Shown: positions 33,598 through 42,584, counted from the stretch's first letter. The stretch is DNA of 64,000 nt from Fimenecus sp045545735 (GCA_045545735.1 JAZQBM010000008.1:62001-126000); one strand, 5' to 3'. A program made the numbers and translations. Notes: generated by a model not told the origin, from the letters alone.

Positions 33598-33879
33598 ATG
33601 AGTAGAAGTACTAAAAAAGGACCTTACGTAGAAGCTAGTCTTATGAAGAAGGTTCAGACAATGAATGCAAATGGCGAAAAAATCGCTGTTAAGACATGGA
33701 GCCGCAGCTCAACAATTTTCCCAGAATTTGTTGGTCATACCTTTGCGGTACATGACGGCAGAAAACATGTTCCTGTATATGTTACAGAAGACATGGTTGG
33801 TCACAAGTTAGGCGAATTTGCACCTACAAGAACTTACAAAGGTCATGCAGGTTCAAAAACATCAAATAACGGTAAATAA
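33598..33879 (+). CDS. rpsS: 30S ribosomal protein S19
   Basis: S19 (93 residues) binds the head of 16S rRNA with S13. The sequence MSRSTKKGPYVEASLMKKV, WSRSSTIFPEFVGHTFAVHDGRKHVPVYV and HKLGEFAPTRTYKGHAG is typical. AAGGAG precedes the ATG, and the gene lies 19 bases after rplB. Confidence 0.97.
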   Translation: MSRSTKKGPYVEASLMKKVQTMNANGEKIAVKTWSRSSTIFPEFVGHTFAVHDGRKHVPVYVTEDMVGHKLGEFAPTRTYKGHAGSKTSNNGK

Positions 33880-33901
33880 GTCGAAAGGAGTGTATTGAAC
33901 A

Positions 33902-34234
33902 ATGGAAGCAACAGCAAAAGTTACTTTTGTGCGAATTGCACCACGTAAGGTAAAGATTGTTCTTAACCTTATCAGAAACAAGCCTTGTGATGAAGCTATG
34001 GCGATTCTTAAATACACACCTAAGGCTGCGTGTGAACCGCTTTATAAACTTCTCAAGTCAGCAATGGCTAATGCAGAAATGAAAAATATGGATGTGACAA
34101 GACTCTATGTAGCTGCTTGTTCAGTTGACCAGGGTCCAACTCTTAAGAGAATCAGAGCTCGCGACAAGGGTAGAGCTTACAGAATCAATAAGAAGACATC
34201 TCACATCAACATTACACTTAAGGAAGCAGAATAA
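33902..34234 (+). CDS. rplV: 50S ribosomal protein L22
   Basis: L22 (110 residues) extends a beta hairpin into the exit tunnel, where macrolide resistance changes can occur. Diagnostic parts are VRIAPRKVKIVLNLIRNKP and QGPTLKRIRARDKGRAYRINKKTSHINITL. The length is normal and there is an AAAGGAG upstream. Confidence 0.97.
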   Translation: MEATAKVTFVRIAPRKVKIVLNLIRNKPCDEAMAILKYTPKAACEPLYKLLKSAMANAEMKNMDVTRLYVAACSVDQGPTLKRIRARDKGRAYRINKKTSHINITLKEAE

Positions 34235-34253
34235 TCAAGGAGGAGGTTAAGTT

Positions 34254-34925
34254 ATGGGCCAGAAAGTTAATCCAACCGGTCTTAGAATCGGCGTTATTAA
34301 AAACTGGGAATCACGTTGGTATGCAAACAAGTCAAACTTCGGTGACACACTTGTTTCTGACTACGAACTTCGTGAGTATCTCCTTGAAACACTCGCTCCT
34401 GCAGGTGTTCCAAAGGTAGAAATCGAAAGAGATGCGAAAAGAGTTCGCATCAACATTCACTGTGCAAAACCTGGTATGGTAATCGGTCGCCAGGGTGCAG
34501 AAATCGAAAAACTTAAAGAAACATGCAAGAAAATGCTTGGCGGCGATAAAGAAGTTTTCATCAATATCGTTGAAGTTAAGCAGCCTGACCTTAATGCACA
34601 GCTTGTTGCTGAAAGCATTGCTTCACAGCTTGAAAGAAGAATTTCTTTCAGAAGAGCTCTTAAGCAGTCAATCGGCAGAACAATGAGACTTGGTGCAAAA
34701 GGTATCAAAACTCAGGTTAGCGGCCGTATCGGCGGTGCTGAAATTGCACGTTCAGAATCTTATCATGAGGGTACAATTCCACTTCAGACAATCCGTGCTG
34801 ACATCGACTATGGTTTTGCAGAAGCAGATACAACATATGGTAAACTCGGTGTTAAAGTGTGGATTTACAAAGGCGAAGTTCTTCATGAAAGCCGCAAAAC
34901 ACGTAAAGAAGGAGGCACAAAATAA
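34254..34925 (+). CDS. rpsC: 30S ribosomal protein S3
   Basis: S3 (223 residues) lies at the mRNA entry site and has helicase-like activity with S4 and S5. The KH-type domain contains GMVIGRQGAEIEKLKE, and the C-terminal domain has ARSESYHEGTIPLQTIRADIDYGFAEADTTYGKLGVKVWIYKGE. It begins behind AGGAGG. Its stop overlaps the rplP start by one base. Confidence 0.97.
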   Translation: MGQKVNPTGLRIGVIKNWESRWYANKSNFGDTLVSDYELREYLLETLAPAGVPKVEIERDAKRVRINIHCAKPGMVIGRQGAEIEKLKETCKKMLGGDKEVFINIVEVKQPDLNAQLVAESIASQLERRISFRRALKQSIGRTMRLGAKGIKTQVSGRIGGAEIARSESYHEGTIPLQTIRADIDYGFAEADTTYGKLGVKVWIYKGEVLHESRKTRKEGGTK

Positions 34926-35350
34926 TGCTTTTACCTAAGAGAGTAAAATACCGTCGCGTTCACAGAGGACGTTTGACAGGTAAAGCTTCAAGAGGTACTC
35001 AGGTTACTTATGGTGATTTCGGTCTTGTGTCTCTTGAACCAGCATGGATTACATCTAACCAGATTGAAGCAGCCCGTATTGCTATGACAAGATATATCAA
35101 GCGTGGCGGTCAGGTTTGGATTAAGATTTTCCCAGACAAGCCAATTACAGAGAAACCTGCTGAAACTCGAATGGGTTCAGGTAAAGGTTCTCCAGAATAT
35201 TGGGTTGCAGTTGTTAAGCCCGGTCGCGTAATGTTCGAGATTAAGGGCGTTTCAGAGGAAGTTGCTCGTGAGGCTATGCGTCTTGCAGCTATGAAACTTC
35301 CAGTAAAATGCAAGTTTGTAACTAAAGAAGAACAGGGTGGTGAGCAGTAA
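34925..35350 (+). CDS. rplP: 50S ribosomal protein L16
   Basis: L16 (141 residues) positions the A-site tRNA. Typical blocks are MLLPKRVKYRRVHRGRLTGKASRG, ITSNQIEAARIAMTRYIKRGG and KPITEKPAETRMGSGKGSPEYWVAVVKPGRVMFE. It overlaps both neighbours by one base (TAATG), which suggests coupled translation of rpsC, rplP and rpmC. Confidence 0.97.
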   Translation: MLLPKRVKYRRVHRGRLTGKASRGTQVTYGDFGLVSLEPAWITSNQIEAARIAMTRYIKRGGQVWIKIFPDKPITEKPAETRMGSGKGSPEYWVAVVKPGRVMFEIKGVSEEVAREAMRLAAMKLPVKCKFVTKEEQGGEQ

Positions 35351-35553
35351 TGAAAGCAAGCGAGATTAGAAAGCTCTCTCCCAAGGAGTTGGATGCTAAG
35401 CTCTTAGAGCTCAAAGACGAACTTTTCAAGCTTCGTTTTCAACAAGCCATCAACCAACTCGAAAATCCTATGAGAATCAGTGCTGTTAAGAAGGATATCG
35501 CAAGAGTTAAAACAGTAATTCGCGACATCGAACTTCACGGCAGTGAGTCTTAA
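35350..35553 (+). CDS. rpmC: 50S ribosomal protein L29
   Basis: L29 (67 residues) is a helical hairpin at the tunnel exit near L23. MKASEIRKLSPKELDAKLLELKDELFKLRFQ and NPMRISAVKKDIARVKTVI are characteristic. It starts on the last base of the rplP stop codon. Confidence 0.97.
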   Translation: MKASEIRKLSPKELDAKLLELKDELFKLRFQQAINQLENPMRISAVKKDIARVKTVIRDIELHGSES

Positions 35554-35573
35554 GGAAAGGGAGGGCGTTCAAA

Positions 35574-35828
35574 ATGGAAAGAAACCTCAGAAAAACATTA
35601 GTCGGCATCGTAACAAGCGATAAGATGGATAAAACTGTTGTTGTTTCAATCAAGGACAGAGTTAAGCATCCTCTTTACGGCAAAATCGTTAATAAAACAG
35701 TTAAGCTTAAGGCTCATGACGAAAATAACGAGTGCGGTGTAGGCGATAGAGTATTAGTAATGGAAACACGTCCACTTTCAAAAGATAAGAGATGGCGTGT
35801 TGCTGAAATTATCGAGAAAGCTAAGTAA
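35574..35828 (+). CDS. rpsQ: 30S ribosomal protein S17
   Basis: S17 (84 residues) is a beta-barrel primary binder of 16S rRNA. RKTLVGIVTSDKMDKTVVVSIKDRVKHPLYGKIV and CGVGDRVLVMETRPLSKDKRWRVAEI are typical. It lies 20 bases after rpmC behind GGGAGG. Confidence 0.97.
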   Translation: MERNLRKTLVGIVTSDKMDKTVVVSIKDRVKHPLYGKIVNKTVKLKAHDENNECGVGDRVLVMETRPLSKDKRWRVAEIIEKAK

Positions 35829-35846
35829 TTAAAGGAGGCAATCATT

Positions 35847-36215
35847 GTGATACAGCAGCAGACTTACCTCAAGGTTGCCGATAACACCGGTGCAAAAGAA
35901 ATTATGTGCATCCGAGTTCTCGGTGGTTCAGGTAGAAGATATGCTAACATCGGCGATGTTATCGTAGCATCTGTTAAAAAAGCAGCACCAGGCGGCGTTG
36001 TTAAAAAAGGCGATGTTGTGAAAGCAGTCGTTGTTCGTTCAGTAAAAGGCGTTCGCAGAGATGACGGAACATACATCCGTTTCGACGAAAACGCAGCAGT
36101 TATTATTAAAGAAGACAAAAATCCAAAAGGTACTCGTATCTTTGGACCAGTAGCTAGAGAGCTTCGTGATAAGGACTATATGAAAATCCTTTCACTCGCT
36201 CCAGAAGTACTTTAA
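35847..36215 (+). CDS. rplN: 50S ribosomal protein L14
   Basis: L14 (122 residues) forms an intersubunit bridge. MIQQQTYLKVADNTGAKEIMCIRVLGGS and GTRIFGPVARELRDKDYMKILSLAPEVL are diagnostic. It starts with GTG, spaced well from AAGGAGG; no ATG in frame lies nearby. Confidence 0.97.
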   Translation: MIQQQTYLKVADNTGAKEIMCIRVLGGSGRRYANIGDVIVASVKKAAPGGVVKKGDVVKAVVVRSVKGVRRDDGTYIRFDENAAVIIKEDKNPKGTRIFGPVARELRDKDYMKILSLAPEVL

Positions 36216-36228
36216 GGAGGTGCCCTAA

Positions 36229-36549
36229 ATGAATAAGGTTCATGTTAAAACTGGTGACGAAGTTATCGTTATCAATGGTAAAGACCGTGGCAAGAAGGGC
36301 AAAGTCCTTGAAGTTAGCCCTTCAGAAGGCAAAGTTATTGTTGAAGGCGTAAATATGGTATCTAAGCACGTTAAACCTCGCAAGATGGGTGAACAGGGCG
36401 GTATCATCAAGGCAGAAAGTGCTCTTTACGCTGACAAAGTTCAGCTTATCTGCCCTAAGTGCAAACAGCCTACAAGAGTAGGTCACGAAGGCAAAGGCAA
36501 AGATAAAGTTCGCGTTTGCAAAAAAGCAAACTGCGGTGCTAAGTTTTAA
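36229..36549 (+). CDS. rplX: 50S ribosomal protein L24
   Basis: L24 (106 residues) has the N-terminal KOW motif VKTGDEVIVINGKDRGKKGKVLEV and acts early in 50S assembly. The C-terminus has a four-Cys zinc-ribbon pattern (Cys75, Cys78, Cys97, Cys102), seen in some members. It is preceded by AGGAGG. Confidence 0.97.
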   Translation: MNKVHVKTGDEVIVINGKDRGKKGKVLEVSPSEGKVIVEGVNMVSKHVKPRKMGEQGGIIKAESALYADKVQLICPKCKQPTRVGHEGKGKDKVRVCKKANCGAKF

Positions 36550-36566
36550 TAAGGAGGAACAATAAA

Positions 36567-37109
36567 ATGGCAGTTAGACTTAGAGAAATGTATAAAGCCG
36601 ATGTTGTTCCTGCACTTCAGAAGAAGTTCAACTACAAGAGCGTTATGCAGATTCCGAAGATTGAAAAAGTTATCATCAACGTAGGCTGCGGCGAAGCTAA
36701 GGACAACGCAAAAGTTGTTGACGCAATTATGGGCGACCTTGCTCAGATTACAGGTCAGAAACCTGTTAAGTGCGTAGCTAAGAAGTCAGTTGCTAACTTC
36801 AAACTTCGTGAAGGTATGACAATCGGCGTTAAAGTAACACTTCGTGGAGACAAGATGTATGAATTCATCGACAGATTCTTCAACCTTGCTCTTCCTCGTG
36901 TTCGTGACTTCAGAGGTATCAACCCTAACTCATTTGACGGTCGTGGTAACTACTCAATGGGCGTTAAAGAACAGTTGATTTTCCCTGAAATCGATTATGA
37001 TAAGATTGATAAAGTTCGTGGCATGGATATTTGCTTCGTAACAACAGCTAACACAGACGAAGAAGCTCGTGAGCTTTTAACACTCATGGGTGCACCGTTT
37101 GCTAAATAA
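36567..37109 (+). CDS. rplE: 50S ribosomal protein L5
   Basis: L5 (180 residues) binds 5S rRNA and contacts P-site tRNA. The sequence contains MQIPKIEKVIINVGCGEA, VGVK-like TIGVKVTLRGDKMYEFIDRF, LPRVRDFRGINPNSFDGRGNYSMGVKEQLIFPEI, which are all typical. AGGAGG lies upstream. Confidence 0.97.
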   Translation: MAVRLREMYKADVVPALQKKFNYKSVMQIPKIEKVIINVGCGEAKDNAKVVDAIMGDLAQITGQKPVKCVAKKSVANFKLREGMTIGVKVTLRGDKMYEFIDRFFNLALPRVRDFRGINPNSFDGRGNYSMGVKEQLIFPEIDYDKIDKVRGMDICFVTTANTDEEARELLTLMGAPFAK

Positions 37110-37122
37110 GGAGGGGTGACAA

Positions 37123-37308
37123 GTGGCTAAGACATCTATGAAAGTTAAGCAGGCAAGACCTGCAAAGTACTCAACAAGAGCTTATAACAGATGCAAAATC
37201 TGTGGCAGACCACACGCTTACCTCCGTAAATATGGCGTTTGCCGTATTTGCTTCAGAGAGTTAGCACACGCAGGTCAGATTCCTGGCGTGAAAAAATCAA
37301 GCTGGTAA
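37123..37308 (+). CDS. rpsN: 30S ribosomal protein S14, zinc type
   Basis: This 61-residue S14 is the short, zinc-binding form with CKIC (Cys24, Cys27) and CRIC (Cys40, Cys43). It completes the 30S head. It starts with GTG at 37123 behind AAGGAGGGG. The long zinc-free paralogue used in zinc starvation is not in the window. Confidence 0.97.
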   Translation: MAKTSMKVKQARPAKYSTRAYNRCKICGRPHAYLRKYGVCRICFRELAHAGQIPGVKKSSW

Positions 37309-37343
37309 TAGAGCAATCTAAAATTTATAGGAGGTAACTCATT

Positions 37344-37742
37344 ATGCAAATTACAGATGCAATCGGTGATATGCTCACCAGAATCCGTAATGCGAATTCC
37401 GCAAAGCATGATACAGTGAAAGTGCCTGCATCAAACATGAAGAAAGCGATTGCTCAAATTCTTGTTGATGAAGGTTACATCAAAGGATTTACAGTAGAGG
37501 AAGACGGCAAACAGGGTGTTATTGAAATCGCTCTTAAGTACGGTCCTAACAAGTCAAGCGTAATTACAGGTATCAGAAGAGTTTCTAAGCCTGGTTTACG
37601 TATCTACACAAACTGTGAAGACATGCCAAAGGTAATGAAAGGGCTTGGTATTGCAATCCTTTCAACATCTAAGGGTGTTATGACAGATAAAGAGGCTCGC
37701 AAGCTCAACGTAGGCGGCGAAGTTCTCGCATTTGTTTGGTAA
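37344..37742 (+). CDS. rpsH: 30S ribosomal protein S8
   Basis: S8 (132 residues) binds the central domain of 16S rRNA. MQITDAIGDMLTRIRNANSAKHDTVKVPAS, then VITGIRRVSKPGLRIY and GLGIAILSTSKGVMTDKEARKLNVGGEVLAFVW are diagnostic. In E. coli S8 regulates the spc operon through the rplE region; whether this holds here is unknown. GGAGG lies upstream. Confidence 0.97.
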   Translation: MQITDAIGDMLTRIRNANSAKHDTVKVPASNMKKAIAQILVDEGYIKGFTVEEDGKQGVIEIALKYGPNKSSVITGIRRVSKPGLRIYTNCEDMPKVMKGLGIAILSTSKGVMTDKEARKLNVGGEVLAFVW

Positions 37743-37757
37743 GAGGAGGTACAGTCA

Positions 37758-38300
37758 ATGTCACGTATAGGCAGACAGCCCATTGCAATTCCTGCAGGGG
37801 TTGAAGTTAAAGTAGATGGCAGCACTGTTACCGTTAAAGGCCCTAAGGGCACACTTACACAAACAGTGCATCCAAACATGAAGGTTGAACTCGATGGTGC
37901 AGTTATTACAGTAACTCGTCCAGACGACTCAAACCTTAACAAATCACTCCACGGTCTCACACGTACAAACATTGCAAATATGGTTGAAGGTGTTAACAAC
38001 GGTTACAAAAAGGAACTTGATGTTAACGGCGTTGGTTACCGTGTAGCAATGCAGGGTAAGGACCTTGTTCTCAACATCGGTTATTCACATCAGGTAATTA
38101 TGCCATTACCAGAAGGAATTTCAGTTGAGTGTCCTACACCTAACAAAATCGTTATCTCTGGTCCTGACAAGCAGAAGGTTGGTCAGTTCGCAGCAGAAGT
38201 TCGCGAAAAGAGACCACCAGAGCCATATAAGGGCAAGGGTATCAAATATGCTGACGAGCATATCCGTCGTAAAGAAGGTAAAGCCGGTAAGGGCAAATAA
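37758..38300 (+). CDS. rplF: 50S ribosomal protein L6
   Basis: L6 (180 residues) lies near the factor-binding site. MSRIGRQPIAIPAGVEVKVDGSTVTVKGPKG, GVGYRVAMQGKDLVLNIGYSH and KRPPEPYKGKGIKYADEHIRRKEGK are typical. AGGAGG precedes the ATG. Confidence 0.97.
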   Translation: MSRIGRQPIAIPAGVEVKVDGSTVTVKGPKGTLTQTVHPNMKVELDGAVITVTRPDDSNLNKSLHGLTRTNIANMVEGVNNGYKKELDVNGVGYRVAMQGKDLVLNIGYSHQVIMPLPEGISVECPTPNKIVISGPDKQKVGQFAAEVREKRPPEPYKGKGIKYADEHIRRKEGKAGKGK

Positions 38301-38318
38301 TAGGAGGAGAGTAAAGCT

Positions 38319-38678
38319 ATGGTTAACAGACCAGATACAAAGGCAGCAAGACTCAAGAGACATAAGAGAGTCCGCGCCAAGATTTCAGGCACTGCAGAGT
38401 GCCCACGCCTTAATGTGTTCCGTTCTCTCCAGCATATCTATGCTCAGTTGATTGATGACGTTGCAGGTGTTACACTTGTAAGTGCTTCAACAACAGAGAA
38501 GGACTTTGCAAATTATGGCGGTAACAAGGAAGCAGCTAAAGAAGTTGGCAAGCTCCTTGCAGAAAGAGCAAAAGAAAAGAACATCACTGATGTTGTATTT
38601 GACAGAGGCGGCTACGTTTACACAGGTAGAGTAGCAGCTCTCGCAGAAGGTGCCCGTGAGGGCGGCCTCAACTTCTAA
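38319..38678 (+). CDS. rplR: 50S ribosomal protein L18
   Basis: L18 (119 residues) carries 5S rRNA into the large subunit with L5. RLKRHKRVRAKISGTAECPRLNVFRSLQHIYAQLIDD and FDRGGYVYTGRVAALAEGAREGGLNF are diagnostic. The length is normal and AGGAGAG lies upstream. Confidence 0.97.
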   Translation: MVNRPDTKAARLKRHKRVRAKISGTAECPRLNVFRSLQHIYAQLIDDVAGVTLVSASTTEKDFANYGGNKEAAKEVGKLLAERAKEKNITDVVFDRGGYVYTGRVAALAEGAREGGLNF

Positions 38679-38696
38679 GGAAAGGAGAAAAAAGTA

Positions 38697-39197
38697 ATGG
38701 CTATTATTGACGCATCAACACTCGAACTTCAGGAAAGAGTAGTTGCTATCAACCGTGTTTCTAAAACAGTTAAGGGCGGCCGTATTATGAAATTCTCCGC
38801 TTTGGTTGTTGTAGGTGACGGTAACGGTATCGTAGGCTTCGGTCTTGGTAAATCAGGCGAAGTTCCAGATGCTATCCGTAAGGGTATTGAAGCTGCTAAG
38901 AAGAACCTTATCAAAGTTTCTCTTAAAGGCACAACAATCCCACATGAAATTACAGGTAAGTTTGGCGCAGGCGTTGTTCTTATGAAGCCTGCAGCACCTG
39001 GTACTGGTGTTATCGCTGGTGGCCCTGTTCGTGCCGTTGTTGAAATGGTAGGTATCAAGGACATCCGTTCAAAAGCACTTCGTTCAAACAATCCTTGCAA
39101 CGTAGTTAGAGCAACTATCGACGGACTTTCAAAGCTCCGTACAGCAGAAGAAGTTGCTGCTATCCGTGGCAAATCAGTTAAAGAGATTACAGAATAA
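38697..39197 (+). CDS. rpsE: 30S ribosomal protein S5
   Basis: S5 (166 residues) affects decoding accuracy with S4. LQERVVAINRVSKTVKGGRIMKFSALVVVGDGNGIVGFGLGKSGEVPDAIRKG and GVRDIRSK-like VEMVGIKDIRSKALRSNNPCNVVRATIDGL are typical. It begins behind AAAGGAG, 18 bases after rplR. Confidence 0.97.
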   Translation: MAIIDASTLELQERVVAINRVSKTVKGGRIMKFSALVVVGDGNGIVGFGLGKSGEVPDAIRKGIEAAKKNLIKVSLKGTTIPHEITGKFGAGVVLMKPAAPGTGVIAGGPVRAVVEMVGIKDIRSKALRSNNPCNVVRATIDGLSKLRTAEEVAAIRGKSVKEITE

Positions 39198-39211
39198 GGA
39201 GAGTGGACAAG

Positions 39212-39391
39212 ATGGAAAAAATTCAGGTTAAACTCGTAAAGAGTCTTATCGGAAGCAAAAAAGACCAAATTGCCACTGCTTATGCACTTGGTCTCCGCAA
39301 AATTGGTGACGTTTCAGAACAACCTGATAACGCACAGACACAAGGTAAGATTAAGAAAATCTCTCATCTTTTAGAGGTTACAAAGGCTTAA
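39212..39391 (+). CDS. rpmD: 50S ribosomal protein L30
   Basis: L30 (59 residues) reads MEKIQVKLVKSLIGSKKDQIATAYALGLRKIGDV and ends KKISHLLEVTKA, a normal length for the bacterial short form. I start at ATG 39212, nine bases after AAGGAGA; a GTG three codons earlier lies directly on the ribosome binding site. Confidence 0.95.
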   Translation: MEKIQVKLVKSLIGSKKDQIATAYALGLRKIGDVSEQPDNAQTQGKIKKISHLLEVTKA

Positions 39392-39404
39392 GGAGGTGCA
39401 CAAT

Positions 39405-39845
39405 ATGAAATTGCACGAACTTGCACCAGCTGCTGGTTCAAAGAAAGACGTAAAGCGTATCGGTCGTGGTGCTGCTTCAGGTCAGGGTAAAACAGCAGGT
39501 AAAGGTCATAAGGGTCAGAAGGCCCGTGCAGGTAGAGGTATGCAGGTCGGCTTTGAAGGTGGCCAGATGCCTTTACAGAGAAGACTTCCAAAACGTGGAT
39601 TTAACAATATCTTCGCAAAGGAAATCGCAACTGTTAACGTTTCAGCACTCAACGCATTTGAGGATGGCGCAACAGTAACAATTGAGGCACTCGTAAACGC
39701 AGGCCTTGTAAAGAAAGCTCTTGACGGAGTAAAAGTATTAGGAAATGGCGAACTCAGCAAAAAGCTTACTGTTCAGGTTAATGCTTATTCAGAATCTGCT
39801 AAGCAGAAAATTGAAGCAGCAGGCGGAAAGGCTGAGGTGATTTAA
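39405..39845 (+). CDS. rplO: 50S ribosomal protein L15
   Basis: L15 (146 residues) has the extended Gly/Lys/Arg-rich N-terminus KRIGRGAASGQGKTAGKGHKGQKARAG, then GFEGGQMPLQRRLPKRGFNN. It helps late 50S assembly. ATG 39405 follows AGGAGG by eight bases; an in-frame GTG inside that site is not used. Confidence 0.97.
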   Translation: MKLHELAPAAGSKKDVKRIGRGAASGQGKTAGKGHKGQKARAGRGMQVGFEGGQMPLQRRLPKRGFNNIFAKEIATVNVSALNAFEDGATVTIEALVNAGLVKKALDGVKVLGNGELSKKLTVQVNAYSESAKQKIEAAGGKAEVI

Positions 39846-39847
39846 CC

Positions 39848-41173
39848 GTGTTCCGTACATTTATTAATGCGTGGAAGATTGCGGATTTAAGAAAGAAGCT
39901 TCTTTTCACAGCACTTATAATTTTAATTTACAGAATCGGTTCAGCAATGCCGGTACCATTTGTTGATATTGCAACAGATGGTCTCTTCGGCGAAGAAGCA
40001 GCAGGTACATTCCTTACTTACCTTTCAATGATGACAGGTAATGCATTCAACTATGGTACATTGTTTGCTCTCTCAATCACACCATACATCAACGCATCAA
40101 TTATTATTCAGCTTCTTGCTGTTGCAATCCCTTACCTTCAGAAACTTTCTAAGGAAGGCGAAGAAGGCAGAAAGAAGATGACAAGAATCACTCGTTATTC
40201 AGCACTTGGACTTGGTCTTGCACAGAGTGTAGCTTACTACTTCTTCATCAAGTCACAGGATATGCTTTTAACAGATGCAAACGGTAAAGAGTTCACAGGT
40301 TTCTCTGCAGTATTACAGGCAATCGTAATTATCCTTTGCTATACTGCAGGTACAGCACTTGTAATGTGGCTCGGCGAACAAATTAACGAAAAGGGTATCG
40401 GTAATGGTATCTCAATGATTCTCTTTGCAGGTATCGTAGCTCGTATGCCTACTACAATCGCTAACCTTTATCAGTATATGGACAGAGGTGGTGCTTACTT
40501 CGTACTTGTTCCAATCGCTGCAATCGCTCTTATTGGTATGATTTTCTTCATTGTCTGGATGGACAACGGCGAAAGAAAAATCCCGATTCAGTATGCAAAA
40601 CGTGTTGTAGGTCGTAAGATGTACGGCGGTCAGAATACTCATATGCCTATCAAGGTTAATATGTGCGGTGTTCTTCCTGTTATCTTTGCAAGCTCAGTGC
40701 TTTCAATTCTTCCTACAATCGCAATGTTTGCTCCAGGTAAAGAAGGCGGTGTTTGGAATACCCTTACAACTGTATGGCTTGGCCAGACACACCCATTCTA
40801 TGGAACAATCTACTTTATTTTCATTATCTTCTTTGCTTATTTCTATGCGGCTATCCAGTATAACCCAATTGAAATGGCAGATAACCTTCGTAAGAATAGC
40901 GGTTCAATCCCAGGTATTCGCCCAGGTAAACCAACAGTTTCTTACATTACAAACATTCTTAACAGAATGACACTTATTGGTGCTCTTCTTTTGAGTGTTG
41001 TTGCAATGTTCCCAATCATCTACTCACAGATAGCAGGCCTTTTCACAGAATATGGTATGAACCTTGCTGTTGGTGGTACATCAATTATCATTATGGTCGG
41101 CGTTGCTCTTGAAACAGAGAAACAGCTCGAAAGCCAGATGATGATGCGTCACTACAAAGGCTTCCTTGATTAA
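39848..41173 (+). CDS. secY: Protein translocase subunit SecY
   Basis: SecY (441 residues) is the ten-helix channel through which proteins are exported or inserted. MFRTFINAWKIADLRKKLLFTALIILIYRIGSAMPVPF, ITPYINASIIIQLL, GNGISMILFAGIVA and QYNPIEMADNLRKNSGSIPGIRPGKPT are diagnostic. The start is a GTG at 39848, two bases after rplO, so it is coupled. SecE and SecG lie elsewhere. Confidence 0.97.
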   Translation: MFRTFINAWKIADLRKKLLFTALIILIYRIGSAMPVPFVDIATDGLFGEEAAGTFLTYLSMMTGNAFNYGTLFALSITPYINASIIIQLLAVAIPYLQKLSKEGEEGRKKMTRITRYSALGLGLAQSVAYYFFIKSQDMLLTDANGKEFTGFSAVLQAIVIILCYTAGTALVMWLGEQINEKGIGNGISMILFAGIVARMPTTIANLYQYMDRGGAYFVLVPIAAIALIGMIFFIVWMDNGERKIPIQYAKRVVGRKMYGGQNTHMPIKVNMCGVLPVIFASSVLSILPTIAMFAPGKEGGVWNTLTTVWLGQTHPFYGTIYFIFIIFFAYFYAAIQYNPIEMADNLRKNSGSIPGIRPGKPTVSYITNILNRMTLIGALLLSVVAMFPIIYSQIAGLFTEYGMNLAVGGTSIIIMVGVALETEKQLESQMMMRHYKGFLD

Positions 41174-41189
41174 TTTGGAGGTAAATGAT

Positions 41190-41822
41190 ATGAACTTAAT
41201 CCTTCTCGGTGCACCAGGTGCAGGAAAAGGTACTCAGGCGGAAAAGATTTGTGAAAAATTCAATATTCCGGCTGTTTCAACAGGTAATATCATCAGAGAA
41301 GCTCTTAAAAACGGTACAGATATGGGACTTAAAGCTAAGTCCTATATCGACGCCGGCAAGCTTGTTCCCGATGATGTTGTTATAGGTATTATTAAGGAAA
41401 GACTTGCAGAGAATGATTGCCAGAATGGTTTCATTCTTGATGGTTTCCCAAGAACAATACCACAAGCAGAGGCTCTTGACAATATGGGTATCGTAATCGA
41501 CAAAGTTGTTGATATCGAAGTTCCAGATGAAAAGATTACAGCAAGACTTTCAGGCAGACGCGTTTGCTTAAAGTGTGGTGCAACTTATCATCTTGAATAT
41601 AAAAAGCCATCAAAAGACGGCATCTGCGACGTATGTGGTGATGAACTTGTTCAGCGTAAGGATGACAGCCCTGAAACAGTGCTTGACAGACTTCACGTTT
41701 ATCATGAACAGACAGAACCACTTAAAGACTACTATTCAAAGACAGGTAAACTTGTAATAGTAGAGGGACAGGAAGAAGTTGCTGATACAACAGCTCTTGT
41801 CTTTAAAGCTTTGGAGGATTAA
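41190..41822 (+). CDS. adk: Adenylate kinase, zinc-lid form
   Basis: Adenylate kinase (210 residues) converts ATP and AMP to two ADP. P-loop GAPGAGKGTQ is at residues 7-16, AMP-binding STGNIIREAL follows, and GFPRT is present. The lid has four Cys (126, 129, 146, 149) that bind zinc, typical of Gram-positive enzymes. The start at 41190 follows GGAGGT; an earlier ATG overlaps secY. The gene is two bases from map. Confidence 0.96.
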   Translation: MNLILLGAPGAGKGTQAEKICEKFNIPAVSTGNIIREALKNGTDMGLKAKSYIDAGKLVPDDVVIGIIKERLAENDCQNGFILDGFPRTIPQAEALDNMGIVIDKVVDIEVPDEKITARLSGRRVCLKCGATYHLEYKKPSKDGICDVCGDELVQRKDDSPETVLDRLHVYHEQTEPLKDYYSKTGKLVIVEGQEEVADTTALVFKALED

Positions 41823-41823
41823 C

Positions 41824-42573
41824 ATGATAGTGCTTAGAACTGCAAAAGAAATTGAGATAATGCGTAAGGCTTGTCAGATTTCAGCAGAAGCATTACAGTT
41901 GGCAGGCGAGGCGGTCAAACCGGGTATCACTACTTATGAGATTGACCAAATCGCATACCGATACATCAAGAAACAAGGTGCTGAGCCAAATTTCTTGAAC
42001 TATAACGGTTTTCCTGCCACAGCATGTATTTCCATAAATGACGAGGTCATTCACGGCATTCCTTCAAAAAAGAGAGTGCTGAAAGATGGCGATATTGTCA
42101 GTATCGACTTGGGTGCAAAAGTGAATGGCTATAACGGTGATAATGCTGCTACTTTTGCTTGCGGAAATATTTCCGATGAAGCAAAGCGGCTGTGCGACAC
42201 AACCCGCGAAAGCTTATATTTAGGCATTGAGCAGGCTGTCGCAGGCAACAGAATCGGCGATATAGCATTTGCAATTCAATCCTATTGCGAAGAAAGAGGT
42301 TTCTCGGTTGTTCGTGAATACACAGGGCATGGCGTAGGAACACATCTTCACGAAGACCCGTCAGTTCCGAACTACGGAACAGCGGGAAGAGGTCAAAGAC
42401 TTCTCCCCGGAATGACAATTGCAATTGAACCTATGATAAATATGGGCTCAAAAGCAATAAAATGTTTGCCTGACGGTTGGACCGTCAAAACGCTTGACGG
42501 CAAACTGTCCGCTCACTTTGAACACACAATAGCAATTACAAAGGGCGAACCAATCATTTTAACTAAACTTTAA
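41824..42573 (+). CDS. map: Methionine aminopeptidase, type I
   Basis: This 249-residue metalloprotease removes initiator Met from nascent proteins. Metal ligands are seen in DIVSIDLGAKVNGYNGDNA (two Asp), GHGVGTHLHEDP (His), AIEPMI (Glu) and FEHTIAIT (Glu). No N-terminal SEC-C domain is present. GGAGG lies before ATG 41824; the frame extends upstream into adk without a site. Confidence 0.96.
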   Translation: MIVLRTAKEIEIMRKACQISAEALQLAGEAVKPGITTYEIDQIAYRYIKKQGAEPNFLNYNGFPATACISINDEVIHGIPSKKRVLKDGDIVSIDLGAKVNGYNGDNAATFACGNISDEAKRLCDTTRESLYLGIEQAVAGNRIGDIAFAIQSYCEERGFSVVREYTGHGVGTHLHEDPSVPNYGTAGRGQRLLPGMTIAIEPMINMGSKAIKCLPDGWTVKTLDGKLSAHFEHTIAITKGEPIILTKL

Positions 42574-42584
42574 TGAGGTGACTT